From Oscillospiraceae bacterium (GTDB lineage: Bacteria > Bacillota > Clostridia > Oscillospirales > Ruminococcaceae): 26,693 bases of DNA. The stretch is taken from assembly GCA_900770285.1 (NCBI GenBank), contig CAAGJO010000018.1:1-26693 (forward strand), written 5' to 3'. The translations under genes were made by a program, and so were the position numbers. Shown here one piece after another: positions 1-7,815 of this stretch; position 1 is the stretch's first letter; the number at the start of each line of letters is the position of its first letter. The notes beneath the pieces are model-generated. The model was not told the origin of the DNA. It did no database searches and saw nothing but the letters and a program-made list of their open reading frames with translations.

Positions 1-500
1 GGATGGTGTCAGGTACCAGAAACCAATGCCGTCATAGTTGCTTGTTCCCTTGTTGCTGTATGTGCTTTCAAGAGAAATCTTTCTGCCTGCATATCCGCCG
101 TAATAATCATTTGTTTCAATGTTATACTCAAGCTTCAATGTCTTATGTGAATTGTAGAGATAATCGCTTGAACCGGATGTTACGTTGAGGTATGAACCGC
201 TGTTTGCGTTTGTCCAGCTGTCAATGCTGTTTGATTCACCCTTGATGAAAATATCTGTGTCTACTGTGCTCACAGTCTTTGTAAACTTAGGATAAAGTGT
301 GATATCACTGTTGATATCAAAAGTATAGTGATGGTTTGTTGATACTGGAGAGCCGCTGAATGAACTGTTTGTATACCATCCTGCAAATTCATATCCACTC
401 TTAGCATAAGCAAAAACATCTATACTAGAGTTTGATCCCTTTTTGAATTTTGCAGTATATACTTTATCTCCTTCAATTTCAACGTAGCTCAAACCTCTGT
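1..500 (-). pseudogene. C-terminal continuation of the frameshifted secreted peptidase
   Basis: On the minus strand a stop-free frame runs from about 500 to the window edge and continues the upstream peptidase in a different frame. It encodes one more List_Bact-type InlB repeat (motif YEFAGWYTNSSFSGSPVST, around 310-400). A second copy of the carbohydrate-binding-like module follows (LKLEYN, GGYAGRKISL, DGIGFWYLTP, around 1-200). That module is clearly related to the one at about 2150-2640 (GYAGVKLSAD, GIGFWYMTP), so the gene contains an internal domain duplication. There is no start codon or ribosome site of its own. I read it as the real 3' part of the same gene, separated by an indel near 489-500; a 1-nt insertion or 2-nt deletion would restore the frame. 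The gene continues beyond the window. Confidence 0.8.
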
Positions 501-3500
501 CTGTGCTACTGTTAATGTATATTCAGGAAGCTTTTCAAAGTGAGCATAATAGTACTGACTGCCGCTCATACGAACAGGGAAACTGCTGTCTGTAAACTCA
601 ATTGCACCGTCTTTTGTTTTTGACCAACCAACGAATCTATAACCTTCATCAGGTGTTGCAGTTACTGTAAAACTGTCGCCAGTTACATGATATCCTGTTA
701 CCTTTGAAACGCTTCCGCCTTCATTAGCTGCATAAACGCCAAGATAAAAATATGGTGTTGTATTGTATTTATCAAAGACAGGCTGATATTTCACATCTTC
801 TGTAACATAGAAGTTATATGTCTGTCTTCTGCTTACTAAAATATCAGTTCCTACAATCTTCCAGCCTACAAACTGATACCCATCTTCAGGCACTGCAGTG
901 ATTGAAGCTTTTTTACCTTCTATGTACTCTCTTATATATGCACCTGTGAAGGAGCCATGAGGACTATACATTAACTCAACAGTATGATAAGGGATTTTTT
1001 CAAAGTTAGCATAATAATATCTGCTGCCGGACATCTTTACATTAAGCTGAGTTTTTGTGGATACAATTTCTCCTGATTTATTTGTCCATCCAACAAACCT
1101 ATATCCTTCATTAGGATATGCTATTATTGAAAGAGTAGAATTTTTTTCATAATAACCACTTTGATCTTCAATGGTTCCGCCTTCATTTGCTTGTGATACT
1201 CCAAGATAATAATATTTTTTGGAATTATCTGTGCCGAATACAGGCTGATACTCAGCGCTTTTTGTAACATAAAATGAATATGTCTTATATCTGCTAACTA
1301 AAATACCTTTTTCACAATCTTTCCAACCTATAAACTGGTATCCTTCATCTGGAACAGCTGTAATTGATGCCTTGTCGCCATCATTATATGTTCTATTTGC
1401 AGCTCCTGAGAAAGTACCGTTTTCTCCGTTAACCAGTTTTATGCTGTGTTTGGTTGATTTTTTTACGAATTGTGCATGTAATTCAGTATCACTATAAATT
1501 TTAAATTGATATGATGAGTTTTCGCTTACGACATTACCGCTGCCGTCTTTCCAACAATCAAATACATAGTTTTCATCATATGGTTGAGCTGATACAGTAA
1601 TTGATTTTCCTCTGGTATAATATCCTGTTTCGCCACGTGAAGATGATCCATGAGGGCCAAAATCTACAGTGAGATGATAATATATTTTTCTGTAATGTGC
1701 GTATAAATCAATATCTTTATTAATATAAAATTTATATAAAGGATTTGTTGAAATCAATTCACCGTATTTTCCATTTGTCCATCCGCTGAATTCATAATTT
1801 TTATTGATACTACAAGTATTTACATATTTATCATAGTTGTTATTTTCCGCATATACCCCAGTTTGTAATCCGGATAAACAACCCTGAGAATCACATTCAA
1901 CTGTAACTTTATGATATCCTTCTTCAAGAACAAATTTTGCATAAAGTGTTATATCATTATTTAATTCAAATGTGTAATTATCGGACGTTGAAATCGGATT
2001 ACCGCTGAATGAACTGTTGGTATACCAACCTGCGAATTCATAATGTGAGCCTTTTAACTCAGTTGCTTTAACTGTAATTTCTGTACCTTTTGAATATTTA
2101 CCATTATCTACAGATGATGTTACATTTCCATAAGACTTATCCGGAATTTCATAATTATATGAATAATAGGTCTTATCTTCAATAACCGGTTCTGAGTTTT
2201 CGCCGACAACTGCAAGATCTGCAACATAAATTATGCCAGATTCAGGAGTTGTCTGACAGTTATTTTCGTCACCGTTAATATAAAGTTCAATATCTGAAAT
2301 TTCTGAGCTATTAAAAGTATATGTATTTTTATAATACTTCCATTCTCCATTTGTTGTCGGAAGCTGGACAAGCTTTTTATTTACAGATCCTTGCAAACAT
2401 AAAGCAATCGAGCCATTAGTTCCTGCCGGAGTCATATACCAGAAACCAATGCCACTTGCTCCTTCTGTTAATACTGTTGAATCAGCACTGAGTTTTACAC
2501 CTGCATAGCCATTATAAGAATCACTCTTATTAATTACATAATCAATTCGAAGTGTATTGTGATTGTTATACTGAATGCTGTCACCAGAATTGCACTTAAT
2601 ATATGAAGTTTCACTATTATTGTATGAAGAAGCAGTTACTTTTTTACCGCTAAAAAAGACTTTATTATATGCTCCTACAGGATATTCCTCAAATTGTTCT
2701 TTTGAAGCACTTATATACAGACCATCGCTTGTTTTGAAGCATGCCGGGTTACCCTTTGATGCAGCAATAAAGCTATCAATCTTTACGATATCGCCTTTGT
2801 TGATTGTATGCTCATATCTGTCAGTTTTTGTGGTTCCGTTATAATATTCCGGATTTGTATATGCTCTTACATCCTTTTTAGCTTTTACATAATCAACTTT
2901 TTCATTATAAAAAGAATCAGCACCATATATTGCAGGATCATAAAAAATATAACCTTTATTATCTGAAACTCTTTCATCTTTAAAAATATCATAAGAAATA
3001 TATCCGTAGCCACTATCTCCTACATCAGTTCCCCAGGAATTGATAATTTTGAAAGAAGGTATTTTTTCACCATAAGCATCAAGGTGATTATCATCATAAC
3101 CAACAATACAAATTGCATGATAACCTCTGCTTTTATCGTCATCATTTATTTTATCATAAACTCCATTATTATCTCCACTACCAGCACCAGATATCCCACC
3201 ATTTGGGGATTTAAACGTATTACTAAAATCAGGATAACATGAAATAGAGATAACAACCCCCTGACCTCGATTAAGTGCCTGTTTAACTTCTTCTACACCA
3301 ACAACTGTTTTATAACTATATTCGGCATATGAAGAGTTAGGGTATTTTGTAGCTGATTTAAAATTGGAAGCAAAGTCTTTTTGGGAAGCATTTGGCTGTG
3401 TTGTATAATCAGTATCATCATATGGCATATTATATAATGAACATGCACCAGCTTTACTTATAAGATTAAAAGCAGTTGATATTGAACTTCCTTTATCGTT

Positions 3501-3758
3501 ACCTCCATTTATCTGATTGTATATAAATGCAGGACTAAACTGGGTTTTAGTGCTTTTTAAAGACCAAGCTTGTCCTTCAATTATGTGATGCTGGTAATAT
3601 TCTGTATGTGATTTTAATGCATAACCGACTGCCCATGCAGTACAGCTGCCCTGACCACCCTGATCACCAGGTGTTGGAAACTGATCAGTCAAATCAACAC
3701 TTGATGGTAATGCAGCATCAGAAGCCGCTTTGCAAACCTCTACTAGAGTATCATGCAT
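489..3758 (-). CDS. Papain-family (C1) secreted peptidase with InlB-type repeats; 5'-truncated and 3'-frameshifted
   Basis: An ORF of 1089 residues from the first available ATG. Residues 20-280 form a C1 cysteine peptidase: QGSCTAWAVGY with the nucleophile Cys39, RGYHAICIVGY with catalytic His214, and FKIINSWGTDVGDSGYGY with Asn240. A stretch similar to a carbohydrate-binding module follows at about 390-560. Several InlB-type repeats run from about 570 to the end (List_Bact repeat with FAGWYTNSSFSG, then repeats with YQFIGWKD, YRFVGWTN, YQFVGWKI and YRFVGWSK). Such proteins are normally exported, yet no signal peptide is present. The frame stays open upstream of the ATG to a TAA near 3840 and reads like a pro-peptide (SDEELYNLDYISDSDDG), so the true 5' end has been lost. 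The 3' end stops at 489 by frameshift. Likely a decaying gene, although the catalytic core is complete. Confidence 0.85.
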   Translation of the reverse strand: MHDTLVEVCKAASDAALPSSVDLTDQFPTPGDQGGQGSCTAWAVGYALKSHTEYYQHHIIEGQAWSLKSTKTQFSPAFIYNQINGGNDKGSSISTAFNLISKAGACSLYNMPYDDTDYTTQPNASQKDFASNFKSATKYPNSSYAEYSYKTVVGVEEVKQALNRGQGVVISISCYPDFSNTFKSPNGGISGAGSGDNNGVYDKINDDDKSRGYHAICIVGYDDNHLDAYGEKIPSFKIINSWGTDVGDSGYGYISYDIFKDERVSDNKGYIFYDPAIYGADSFYNEKVDYVKAKKDVRAYTNPEYYNGTTKTDRYEHTINKGDIVKIDSFIAASKGNPACFKTSDGLYISASKEQFEEYPVGAYNKVFFSGKKVTASSYNNSETSYIKCNSGDSIQYNNHNTLRIDYVINKSDSYNGYAGVKLSADSTVLTEGASGIGFWYMTPAGTNGSIALCLQGSVNKKLVQLPTTNGEWKYYKNTYTFNSSEISDIELYINGDENNCQTTPESGIIYVADLAVVGENSEPVIEDKTYYSYNYEIPDKSYGNVTSSVDNGKYSKGTEITVKATELKGSHYEFAGWYTNSSFSGNPISTSDNYTFELNNDITLYAKFVLEEGYHKVTVECDSQGCLSGLQTGVYAENNNYDKYVNTCSINKNYEFSGWTNGKYGELISTNPLYKFYINKDIDLYAHYRKIYYHLTVDFGPHGSSSRGETGYYTRGKSITVSAQPYDENYVFDCWKDGSGNVVSENSSYQFKIYSDTELHAQFVKKSTKHSIKLVNGENGTFSGAANRTYNDGDKASITAVPDEGYQFIGWKDCEKGILVSRYKTYSFYVTKSAEYQPVFGTDNSKKYYYLGVSQANEGGTIEDQSGYYEKNSTLSIIAYPNEGYRFVGWTNKSGEIVSTKTQLNVKMSGSRYYYANFEKIPYHTVELMYSPHGSFTGAYIREYIEGKKASITAVPEDGYQFVGWKIVGTDILVSRRQTYNFYVTEDVKYQPVFDKYNTTPYFYLGVYAANEGGSVSKVTGYHVTGDSFTVTATPDEGYRFVGWSKTKDGAIEFTDSSFPVRMSGSQYYYAHFEKLPEYTLTVAQTEV

Positions 3759-3840
3759 ACCGTCATCCGAATCAGAAATATAATCCAGATTGTAAAGTTC
3801 TTCATCAGATATCTGATGTTCTTCAATAGTTTCCTCACTA
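3759..3840 (-). pseudogene. Remnant pro-peptide coding sequence upstream of the peptidase ATG
   Basis: In frame with the peptidase, minus-strand codons read RIPDSEETIEEHQ and then ISDEELYNLDYISDSDDG directly into the ATG at 3758. They are preceded by an in-frame TAA. The acidic sequence is what precedes the mature peptidase in secreted homologues, but no ATG, GTG or TTG starts it in this frame and no hydrophobic signal segment lies before it. The break lies at or just beyond 3840, about 110 bases from a strong promoter facing the other way. Confidence 0.65.
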
Positions 3841-3947
3841 TCCGGAATTCGTTATGTGTTTTTGTGATTATTAATATCATAACATTTTTGAGTGCGTTTG
3901 TCTTCTTTTTTGTAACATATCTATTGTAGCATAACAGTAGTTTACTA

Positions 3948-3976
3948 TTGACTTTTATATCCATGCTGAGTATAAT
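3948..3976 (+). promoter_or_regulatory. Promoter for the CPBP protease gene
   Basis: TTGACT (3948-3953), a 17-base spacer and a perfect TATAAT (3971-3976). The leader to the ATG at 4091 is just over 100 bases. The remainder of the 3841-4090 gap is AT-rich and shows no other gene. Confidence 0.8.
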
Positions 3977-4090
3977 ATATAGTAAAGTGCCTTGAAAGTA
4001 AATAAATAAGAAATCAAGAGAAAGACAAATCGGAATTTGTTGAATAGCTAATTTCTATTTCTATTATTGTAACGGAAGAAGGAAAACTGA

Positions 4091-4846
4091 ATGAATACGA
4101 AAAGACTAATAAAATATCTTTTGTTAACATACATAATCACATGGATATGCTGGTTTGGAGATGCGCTACTTGTAAAAGTGACATCTTTTTCAGAGTCCGA
4201 TGTGATTCCTATGATATTGTTTACAGTTGGAGGCTTTGGACCAACAATAGCGGCTTGCGTTTGTATGGAGGGCGGTTTTTCCAAGAAAAACTTAAAAAGG
4301 TTTCTTTTTAGCAACAGTAAAAAGAACTGGTTATTTTTAATTGCAGCTATAATATTGGAAACGTTAGCTTTTTATATTAGTTCTAATGGTGTAATTGAAT
4401 CTATTCCCAAGTCACCAATTGCTGTTATTGTAGGATTAGTTATATTTTTACAGGCTACAATACTGTACGGTGGAAATGAAGAGTTGGGATGGCGTGGAAC
4501 CATGCAAGTTATTTTACAGGAAAAACTTCCATCGCCAATAGCTACACTAATTGTAGCAGCTATTTGGGTGTGCTGGCATATTCCACTTTGGTTTATTGAT
4601 GGAAATTCACACCAGAGTATGTCATTTTTGACGTTCGCAATTTTAGGCATTGCACTTAGTTATTGGCTTTCAGCTGTATACAATGTTACAGGAGCAGTTG
4701 TTTTCTGTATGGTAATGCATGGATGGACAAATACTATGATGGGATTGCTTGAAATTAATGAGAATTTTGTTTATTATACTGCCTTGGGTGCTTTAACAGT
4801 AATATCAATTATTGTAAGTATTTACGCACATAATAAGAGAATCTGA
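4091..4846 (+). CDS. CPBP (CAAX/bacteriocin-processing) family membrane metalloprotease
   Basis: A 251-residue polytopic membrane protein with hydrophobic segments at about 8-30, 40-60, 80-98, 110-125, 150-168, 178-196, 200-220 and 228-247. It carries the CPBP (ABI/CAAX Rce1-like) signature: NEELGWRG with E130, E131 and R135; WVCWHIP with H163; and VMHGWTN with H210 and N214. These are the expected glutamate, histidine and asparagine positions of an intramembrane protease. In Firmicutes the family includes prenyl-protein endopeptidase homologues and bacteriocin self-immunity proteins. No bacteriocin gene is visible nearby, so the substrate is unknown. AGAAGG lies 7-12 bases before the ATG. 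The gene has its own strong promoter and terminator and stands alone. Confidence 0.85.
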   Translation: MNTKRLIKYLLLTYIITWICWFGDALLVKVTSFSESDVIPMILFTVGGFGPTIAACVCMEGGFSKKNLKRFLFSNSKKNWLFLIAAIILETLAFYISSNGVIESIPKSPIAVIVGLVIFLQATILYGGNEELGWRGTMQVILQEKLPSPIATLIVAAIWVCWHIPLWFIDGNSHQSMSFLTFAILGIALSYWLSAVYNVTGAVVFCMVMHGWTNTMMGLLEINENFVYYTALGALTVISIIVSIYAHNKRI

Positions 4847-4908
4847 TATATTATCTATCAAAAGAGTTCGGCAAATTCCAGTTTGTCGGATAAACTTACA
4901 ATAATCAA

Positions 4909-4939
4909 AGACCGCTTACATCAGTAGGCGGTCTCTTTT
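4909..4939 (+). terminator. Rho-independent terminator after the CPBP gene
   Basis: An 11-bp stem, AGACCGCTTAC paired with GTAGGCGGTCT (one G-U pair), closes a 4-base ATCA loop and is followed by CTTTTC. Confidence 0.8.
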
Positions 4940-4944
4940 CGTGT

Positions 4945-5124
4945 TCAGGTATATTTTATTTTGAGCTTTCTTTTCTTGGCTAACATTACCTTGCAGAGAA
5001 CATCGTCAACACCATCGGTGTATCTGCCTTGTGCTATCAGGCTGTTCTTCAAACGGATAAGTGATTGCAACACTTCGCTGTATTCTTCCTTGGAAAGGTA
5101 TAAATGATATTTCTGTTCTTTCAA
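4945..5124 (-). CDS. Small conserved integrative-element-type protein of unknown function
   Basis: About 59 residues from the TTG start (MKEQKYHLYLSKEEYSEVLQ and on), ending in a very basic tail (KKRKLKIKYT). An upstream in-frame GTG at 5133 would add three residues, but it overlaps the ribosome site. AGGAGG lies 8 bases before the TTG at 5124, so I choose TTG. Similar short proteins are, from memory, frequent in integrative and conjugative elements of gut Firmicutes, with no function that I know. It lies beside the ATTAGCA repeat cluster and the tRNA-Arg 3' half, which fits an element remnant. The pattern (basic, 60 residues, helical) could suit a small DNA-binding or accessory protein, but nothing proves that. 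Confidence 0.7.
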   Translation of the reverse strand: MKEQKYHLYLSKEEYSEVLQSLIRLKNSLIAQGRYTDGVDDVLCKVMLAKKRKLKIKYT

Positions 5125-5240
5125 AACAACCACCTCCTGTTACCGCAATTATATAATAATAAAGGACATAGAGGTAGTGTGCGATTGTCGCTTGACCACC
5201 CCTTAATGAACGAATTAACAGGGTAACGACCGCCTTATTC

Positions 5241-5400
5241 ATTAGCAGGAATTTTGCTCGAATTTTTCTGCCATTAGCAGAGAGGGCATTTTCATTAGCA
5301 AAATAGCGAAAATCCTGCTAATTTTTATTAGCAAGCCGTCCACCTGAAAGGCGGACGACATTAGTCCTAATTTCCATTAGCTGACGGAGATTTTGCTAAT
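5241..5400. repeat. ATTAGCA repeat cluster, left
   Basis: Six perfect copies of ATTAGCA or its complement TGCTAAT, at 5241, 5273, 5294, 5316 (inverted), 5327 and 5394 (inverted), plus a near match (ATTAGCT) at 5376. Spacings of 21, 22 and 11 bases between several neighbours are multiples of a helical turn. No gene is apparent between 5134 and 5450. Spaced short repeats beside an att-like core resemble integrase arm-type sites or iterons. Confidence 0.75.
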
Positions 5401-5451
5401 GAAAATCTGTGACTTTTACGATTTTTCACTTTTTCCGTAAAAATGAAAAAA

Positions 5452-5487
5452 CGCCGGAAACCCTTGATTTTACTGGGTTTTCCGGCG
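5452..5487 (-). terminator. Terminator of the split tRNA-Arg gene
   Basis: CGCCGGAAACCC pairs with GGGTTTTCCGGCG (one bulged T). On the minus strand the hairpin follows the tRNA CCA end within 10 bases and is followed by TTTTTTCATTTTT. It can also act on the plus strand (GAGTTTTT). Confidence 0.8.
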
Positions 5488-5494
5488 GAGTTTT

Positions 5495-5539
5495 TGGCGT
5501 TCCCGAGGTGATTCGAACACCCGACCTACCGCTTAGGAG
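5495..5539 (-). pseudogene. 3' half of a split tRNA-Arg(CCT) gene
   Basis: On the minus strand the sequence reads anticodon loop CTCCTAA (5533-5539), anticodon-stem 3' strand GCGGT, variable AGGTC, T arm GGGTG-TTCGAAT-CACCT, acceptor 3' strand CGGGAAC, discriminator G and encoded CCA (5495-5497). Its acceptor strand pairs exactly (one G-U) with GTTTCCG at the start of the 5' half at 7886-7892, and its GCGGT pairs with the ACCGC there. Joined, the halves make a perfect 77-nt cloverleaf. Bases upstream of the loop (5540 on) are unrelated to a tRNA. Confidence 0.9.
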
Positions 5540-5578
5540 ATACTAAGGGAAATACAAGCAGCATCCCTTGTAATACCT

Positions 5579-5606
5579 AAAAATCCCCTGTTGTAAGGGG
5601 ATTTTT
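5579..5606. terminator. Hairpin terminator downstream of the sigma-like gene
   Basis: A perfect 10-bp stem, AAAAATCCCC with GGGGATTTTT, closes an 8-base loop. It lies about 170 bases beyond the stop of the minus-strand regulator. Its A/T-rich arms could terminate transcription on either strand. No gene is evident in 5540-5775. Confidence 0.55.
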
Positions 5607-5670
5607 AAGGTTAAAGTGTTATCTTGTGTTATGCTGTTACCGCAGATTCTATGTTATTTTAGCTTGTTTA

Positions 5671-5688
5671 ATTAGCAAGCAATTAGCA
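5671..5688. repeat. ATTAGCA repeat pair, middle
   Basis: Two perfect direct copies of ATTAGCA at 5671 and 5682, exactly 11 bases apart, between the 3' tRNA half and the sigma-like gene. Confidence 0.7.
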
Positions 5689-5775
5689 AGAGAGATGATT
5701 TCAGGGTAAAGATAATATACGTGTCCGTTCCATTTATCTTCTTGCCAATTACTTTTTGTGTTTTACCGTATGCCG

Positions 5776-7341
5776 CTATTTGAGAATAACATAAGTTGTT
5801 GGAAGAATGCCGTTTCCATTATACGGCAGTAAATATTTGCGGTCATACAAAATTGCAGCAGGGGCAGATATAGCATCTTCAAACAAACGAAGATAGGCCA
5901 TATCCTTTGCAAGTTTCTTCAAGTGTACAGGAATATGATCCTTCAAAATCTTTGTAACCGTCTCCATCAACTTCTCCGCTTCATCTGCAATTTGAGCAGC
6001 TGTGTCAGCAAAAATATTTTTCAATGCATCGTGCTGTTCTTTCGTAAAGACCGGTGCATTTACAAAAAGACCTTCATCATTTGAAATAACATAACCCTTA
6101 CGAACCATGTCTGCTGCTAAAGCTTTGTCGTTATCGCTGAAAAGCTCAGTGTTGCTTTTAGCAATATCCAGGAACACATTAGTTACATTTTGTCGATTAA
6201 AGCAGTAATGATGTACCATTTCTCCATTGATAGGGAAATCCATAAACTGCACATAATCTCCGGCGCTATTTACAACATTGGAAATACCAAAGCCAAACTC
6301 CGATTCCCATGAGGTCTGCTCGCCGGTCTCAGCGCCCCAGATAAAGCATTCGGTACCAAATTTGTCCTTAGGATAAACTAGCTTAATCTTATTCTGCAGA
6401 ATTTCTATTACCGACCTATAGAGAATAAAACTTACCATTTGCCATGCAAAGGAATTGCCACTCATATCAGCTCCATAAAAGCCAATCGCACGGACATCTT
6501 TTTCATATTTGGCAACGGCATCAGTTAGCATATCCGCAATCTTTTCTCTTAGCTGGGTCGTTTTGTTATTTACTTCTTTAGAAAAGTCTCTTGTAAAGAT
6601 TACAATGTTAGTGTAATACCTTTTTCCGTCTTTTTTCAGAAGATCATATTCGCAAAGTTCCGCCAGTTTATCCTCCATATACGGAAGAGAGACGCCAATC
6701 TCCAAACTGATTTGCTCTGCACTGAGTTTATCGTTATAGCACGCAAATAAAATATTCTGTGATATTTTGCTATCACACAAGTGATAATAGCGATTCGCAC
6801 CATTGCCCCAAAACAAGAGCGAAAGTCCTTTAGGGTTATAACTCTGTTGACCGTAGTTTCGTTCCATACTCATACCTTCTTTCAGAATTTGTCGTGATTT
6901 GAAAAGCAGGTATTTTACCATGCTTTCACTGATTGAGAGGCGATTGGATATTTCCGAACAAGACTTGTTTTCAATGTAGTACAAAACAACAGCTTTTCGA
7001 TATTTTTCAGAGAGTAACGTCAATTCACGACGAAGTAGATACAACGTAGAATCATCTTCTGCTAACGGTTCTGCCACATCGGGCAAATTGTCCGTCATCT
7101 CGCATTCTTTGCTTCTTGCTTTGTTTTTACACCACTGTTTATAAACATTGCCTGCAACCGCCCACATGAAGCCATATACCGCGTCAACATTCCGGATGTT
7201 ACTGGAGGATTTATATATCTCCAAAATAATATCTTGAGCCAAATCTTCAGCTTCAAAATGGTTCGATGTTCGGGCGCTGCAGTAAGACAAAAGAGCCTTT
7301 GCTATCTCTTCGACCTTTGCATCAAGTTCTTGCTTATCCAA
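5776..7341 (-). CDS. ECF-like sigma-70 family factor with a long C-terminal extension
   Basis: 521 residues starting at TTG, with AGGAGG 7 bases upstream. Residues 10-76 resemble sigma region 2 (AEDLAQDIILEIYKS at 31-45; FMWAVAGNVYKQWCKNKAR at 58-76). Residues 104-160 resemble region 4 with a helix-turn-helix (YRKAVVLYYIENKSCSEISN, then LSISESMVKYLLFKSR). After a linker, residues 190-250 look like a winged helix (LSAEQISLEIGVSLPYMEDK, LCEYDLLKKDGKRYY). Residues 260-521 match nothing I recognise; they are soluble and contain a possible sensor or dimer region. Typical ECF sigmas are about 160-200 residues, so roughly two thirds of this protein is extension. It is the only protein gene between the tRNA halves. 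A 12-bp palindrome lies just upstream. Which promoters it reads, or whether it acts mainly as a wHTH regulator, cannot be seen. Confidence 0.75.
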   Translation of the reverse strand: MDKQELDAKVEEIAKALLSYCSARTSNHFEAEDLAQDIILEIYKSSSNIRNVDAVYGFMWAVAGNVYKQWCKNKARSKECEMTDNLPDVAEPLAEDDSTLYLLRRELTLLSEKYRKAVVLYYIENKSCSEISNRLSISESMVKYLLFKSRQILKEGMSMERNYGQQSYNPKGLSLLFWGNGANRYYHLCDSKISQNILFACYNDKLSAEQISLEIGVSLPYMEDKLAELCEYDLLKKDGKRYYTNIVIFTRDFSKEVNNKTTQLREKIADMLTDAVAKYEKDVRAIGFYGADMSGNSFAWQMVSFILYRSVIEILQNKIKLVYPKDKFGTECFIWGAETGEQTSWESEFGFGISNVVNSAGDYVQFMDFPINGEMVHHYCFNRQNVTNVFLDIAKSNTELFSDNDKALAADMVRKGYVISNDEGLFVNAPVFTKEQHDALKNIFADTAAQIADEAEKLMETVTKILKDHIPVHLKKLAKDMAYLRLFEDAISAPAAILYDRKYLLPYNGNGILPTTYVILK

Positions 7342-7364
7342 TTCTACACCTCCTTTGATTCATC

Positions 7365-7376
7365 ATCACCGGTGAT
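7365..7376. promoter_or_regulatory. Palindrome upstream of the sigma-like gene
   Basis: ATCACCGGTGAT is a perfect 12-bp palindrome a few bases upstream of the ribosome site of the minus-strand regulator. It is a candidate operator, possibly autoregulatory, in an otherwise AT-rich leader. I found no convincing housekeeping promoter for this gene. Confidence 0.4.
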
Positions 7377-7505
7377 TTCACTTATATAGTGGAACGAAAT
7401 CTCTTTTGGTTAATTTTTATTCAAAATTTTGCCGCAATAATTATACAAATATTTTTCTCTGTTATTAAGCCCTAAAGTCTATGGATAAAACATACGCCTG
7501 TGCAA

Positions 7506-7581
7506 ATTAGCAGGATTTTGCTAAAAATCCGATTAGCAGGCGATTAGCAAAACGCCGATTTTCTGCTAATTGCAATTAGCA
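7506..7581. repeat. ATTAGCA repeat cluster, right
   Basis: Perfect copies at 7506, 7532, 7543, 7564 (inverted) and 7575, plus TGCTAAA at 7519. Neighbouring copies are 11 bases apart (7532/7543 and 7564/7575) and 21 bases apart (7543/7564), the same phasing as the left cluster. Confidence 0.75.
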
Positions 7582-7674
7582 AGAATTAGAGCGGGGTATG
7601 ATAATAGTCCGAGTTCATTTTTGACTATATAAAATCAGAAACTCACCTAGGAAAAAGAGTGAGTAAAGAAAAGT

Positions 7675-7709
7675 AAAAGTGCCAAAAACGTAGTGTTTTC
7701 GGCACTTTT
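7675..7709 (-). terminator. Terminator of the intact tRNA-Arg(CCT)
   Basis: AAAAGTGCC-A-AAAAC pairs with GTTTT-C-GGCACTTTT (one internal mismatch). It starts immediately after the CCA end on the minus strand and is followed by an ACTTTTCTTTAC tail. Confidence 0.75.
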
Positions 7710-7786
7710 TGGCGCGCTTGCCCGGATTCGAACCGGGGGCGTTCCGCTTAGGAGGCGGACCCTCTATCCTGCTGAGGTACAAGCGC
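7710..7786 (-). tRNA. tRNA-Arg(CCT), intact
   Basis: A perfect 77-nt cloverleaf with encoded CCA: acceptor GCGCTTG/CAAGCGC, D stem CCTC/GAGG, anticodon stem TCCGC/GCGGA around loop CTCCTAA (anticodon CCT, decoding AGG), T stem CCCGG/CCGGG around TTCGAAT, discriminator G. It has a terminator but no good promoter of its own. It may be read from the promoter of the tRNA 5' half just upstream (7911-7939). It sits inside the segment that interrupts the other tRNA-Arg(CCT), so it may replace the lost function. Confidence 0.97.
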
Positions 7787-7815
7787 ATATACGATAAGAT
7801 TTGAACGAATAACCT

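Noticed and set aside
480..500. Programmed ribosomal frameshift in the peptidase
   Set aside because: No slippery heptamer or stimulatory structure is evident at the site, and the gene is also damaged at its 5' end.
5006..5242. Overlapping 78-codon minus-strand frame around the small basic protein
   Set aside because: It runs across the ribosome site and coding region of the better-supported small gene and has no start signal of its own.
5241..5400. CRISPR array
   Set aside because: Repeats are 7 bases with 4- to 60-base irregular gaps and occur in both orientations; no cas genes are present.
7790..7815. T-arm-like sequence (minus strand GTTCAAATC) between the tRNA 5' half and the intact tRNA
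   Set aside because: The flanking bases do not form a 5-bp T stem and no acceptor strand follows. At most it is a degenerate remnant.
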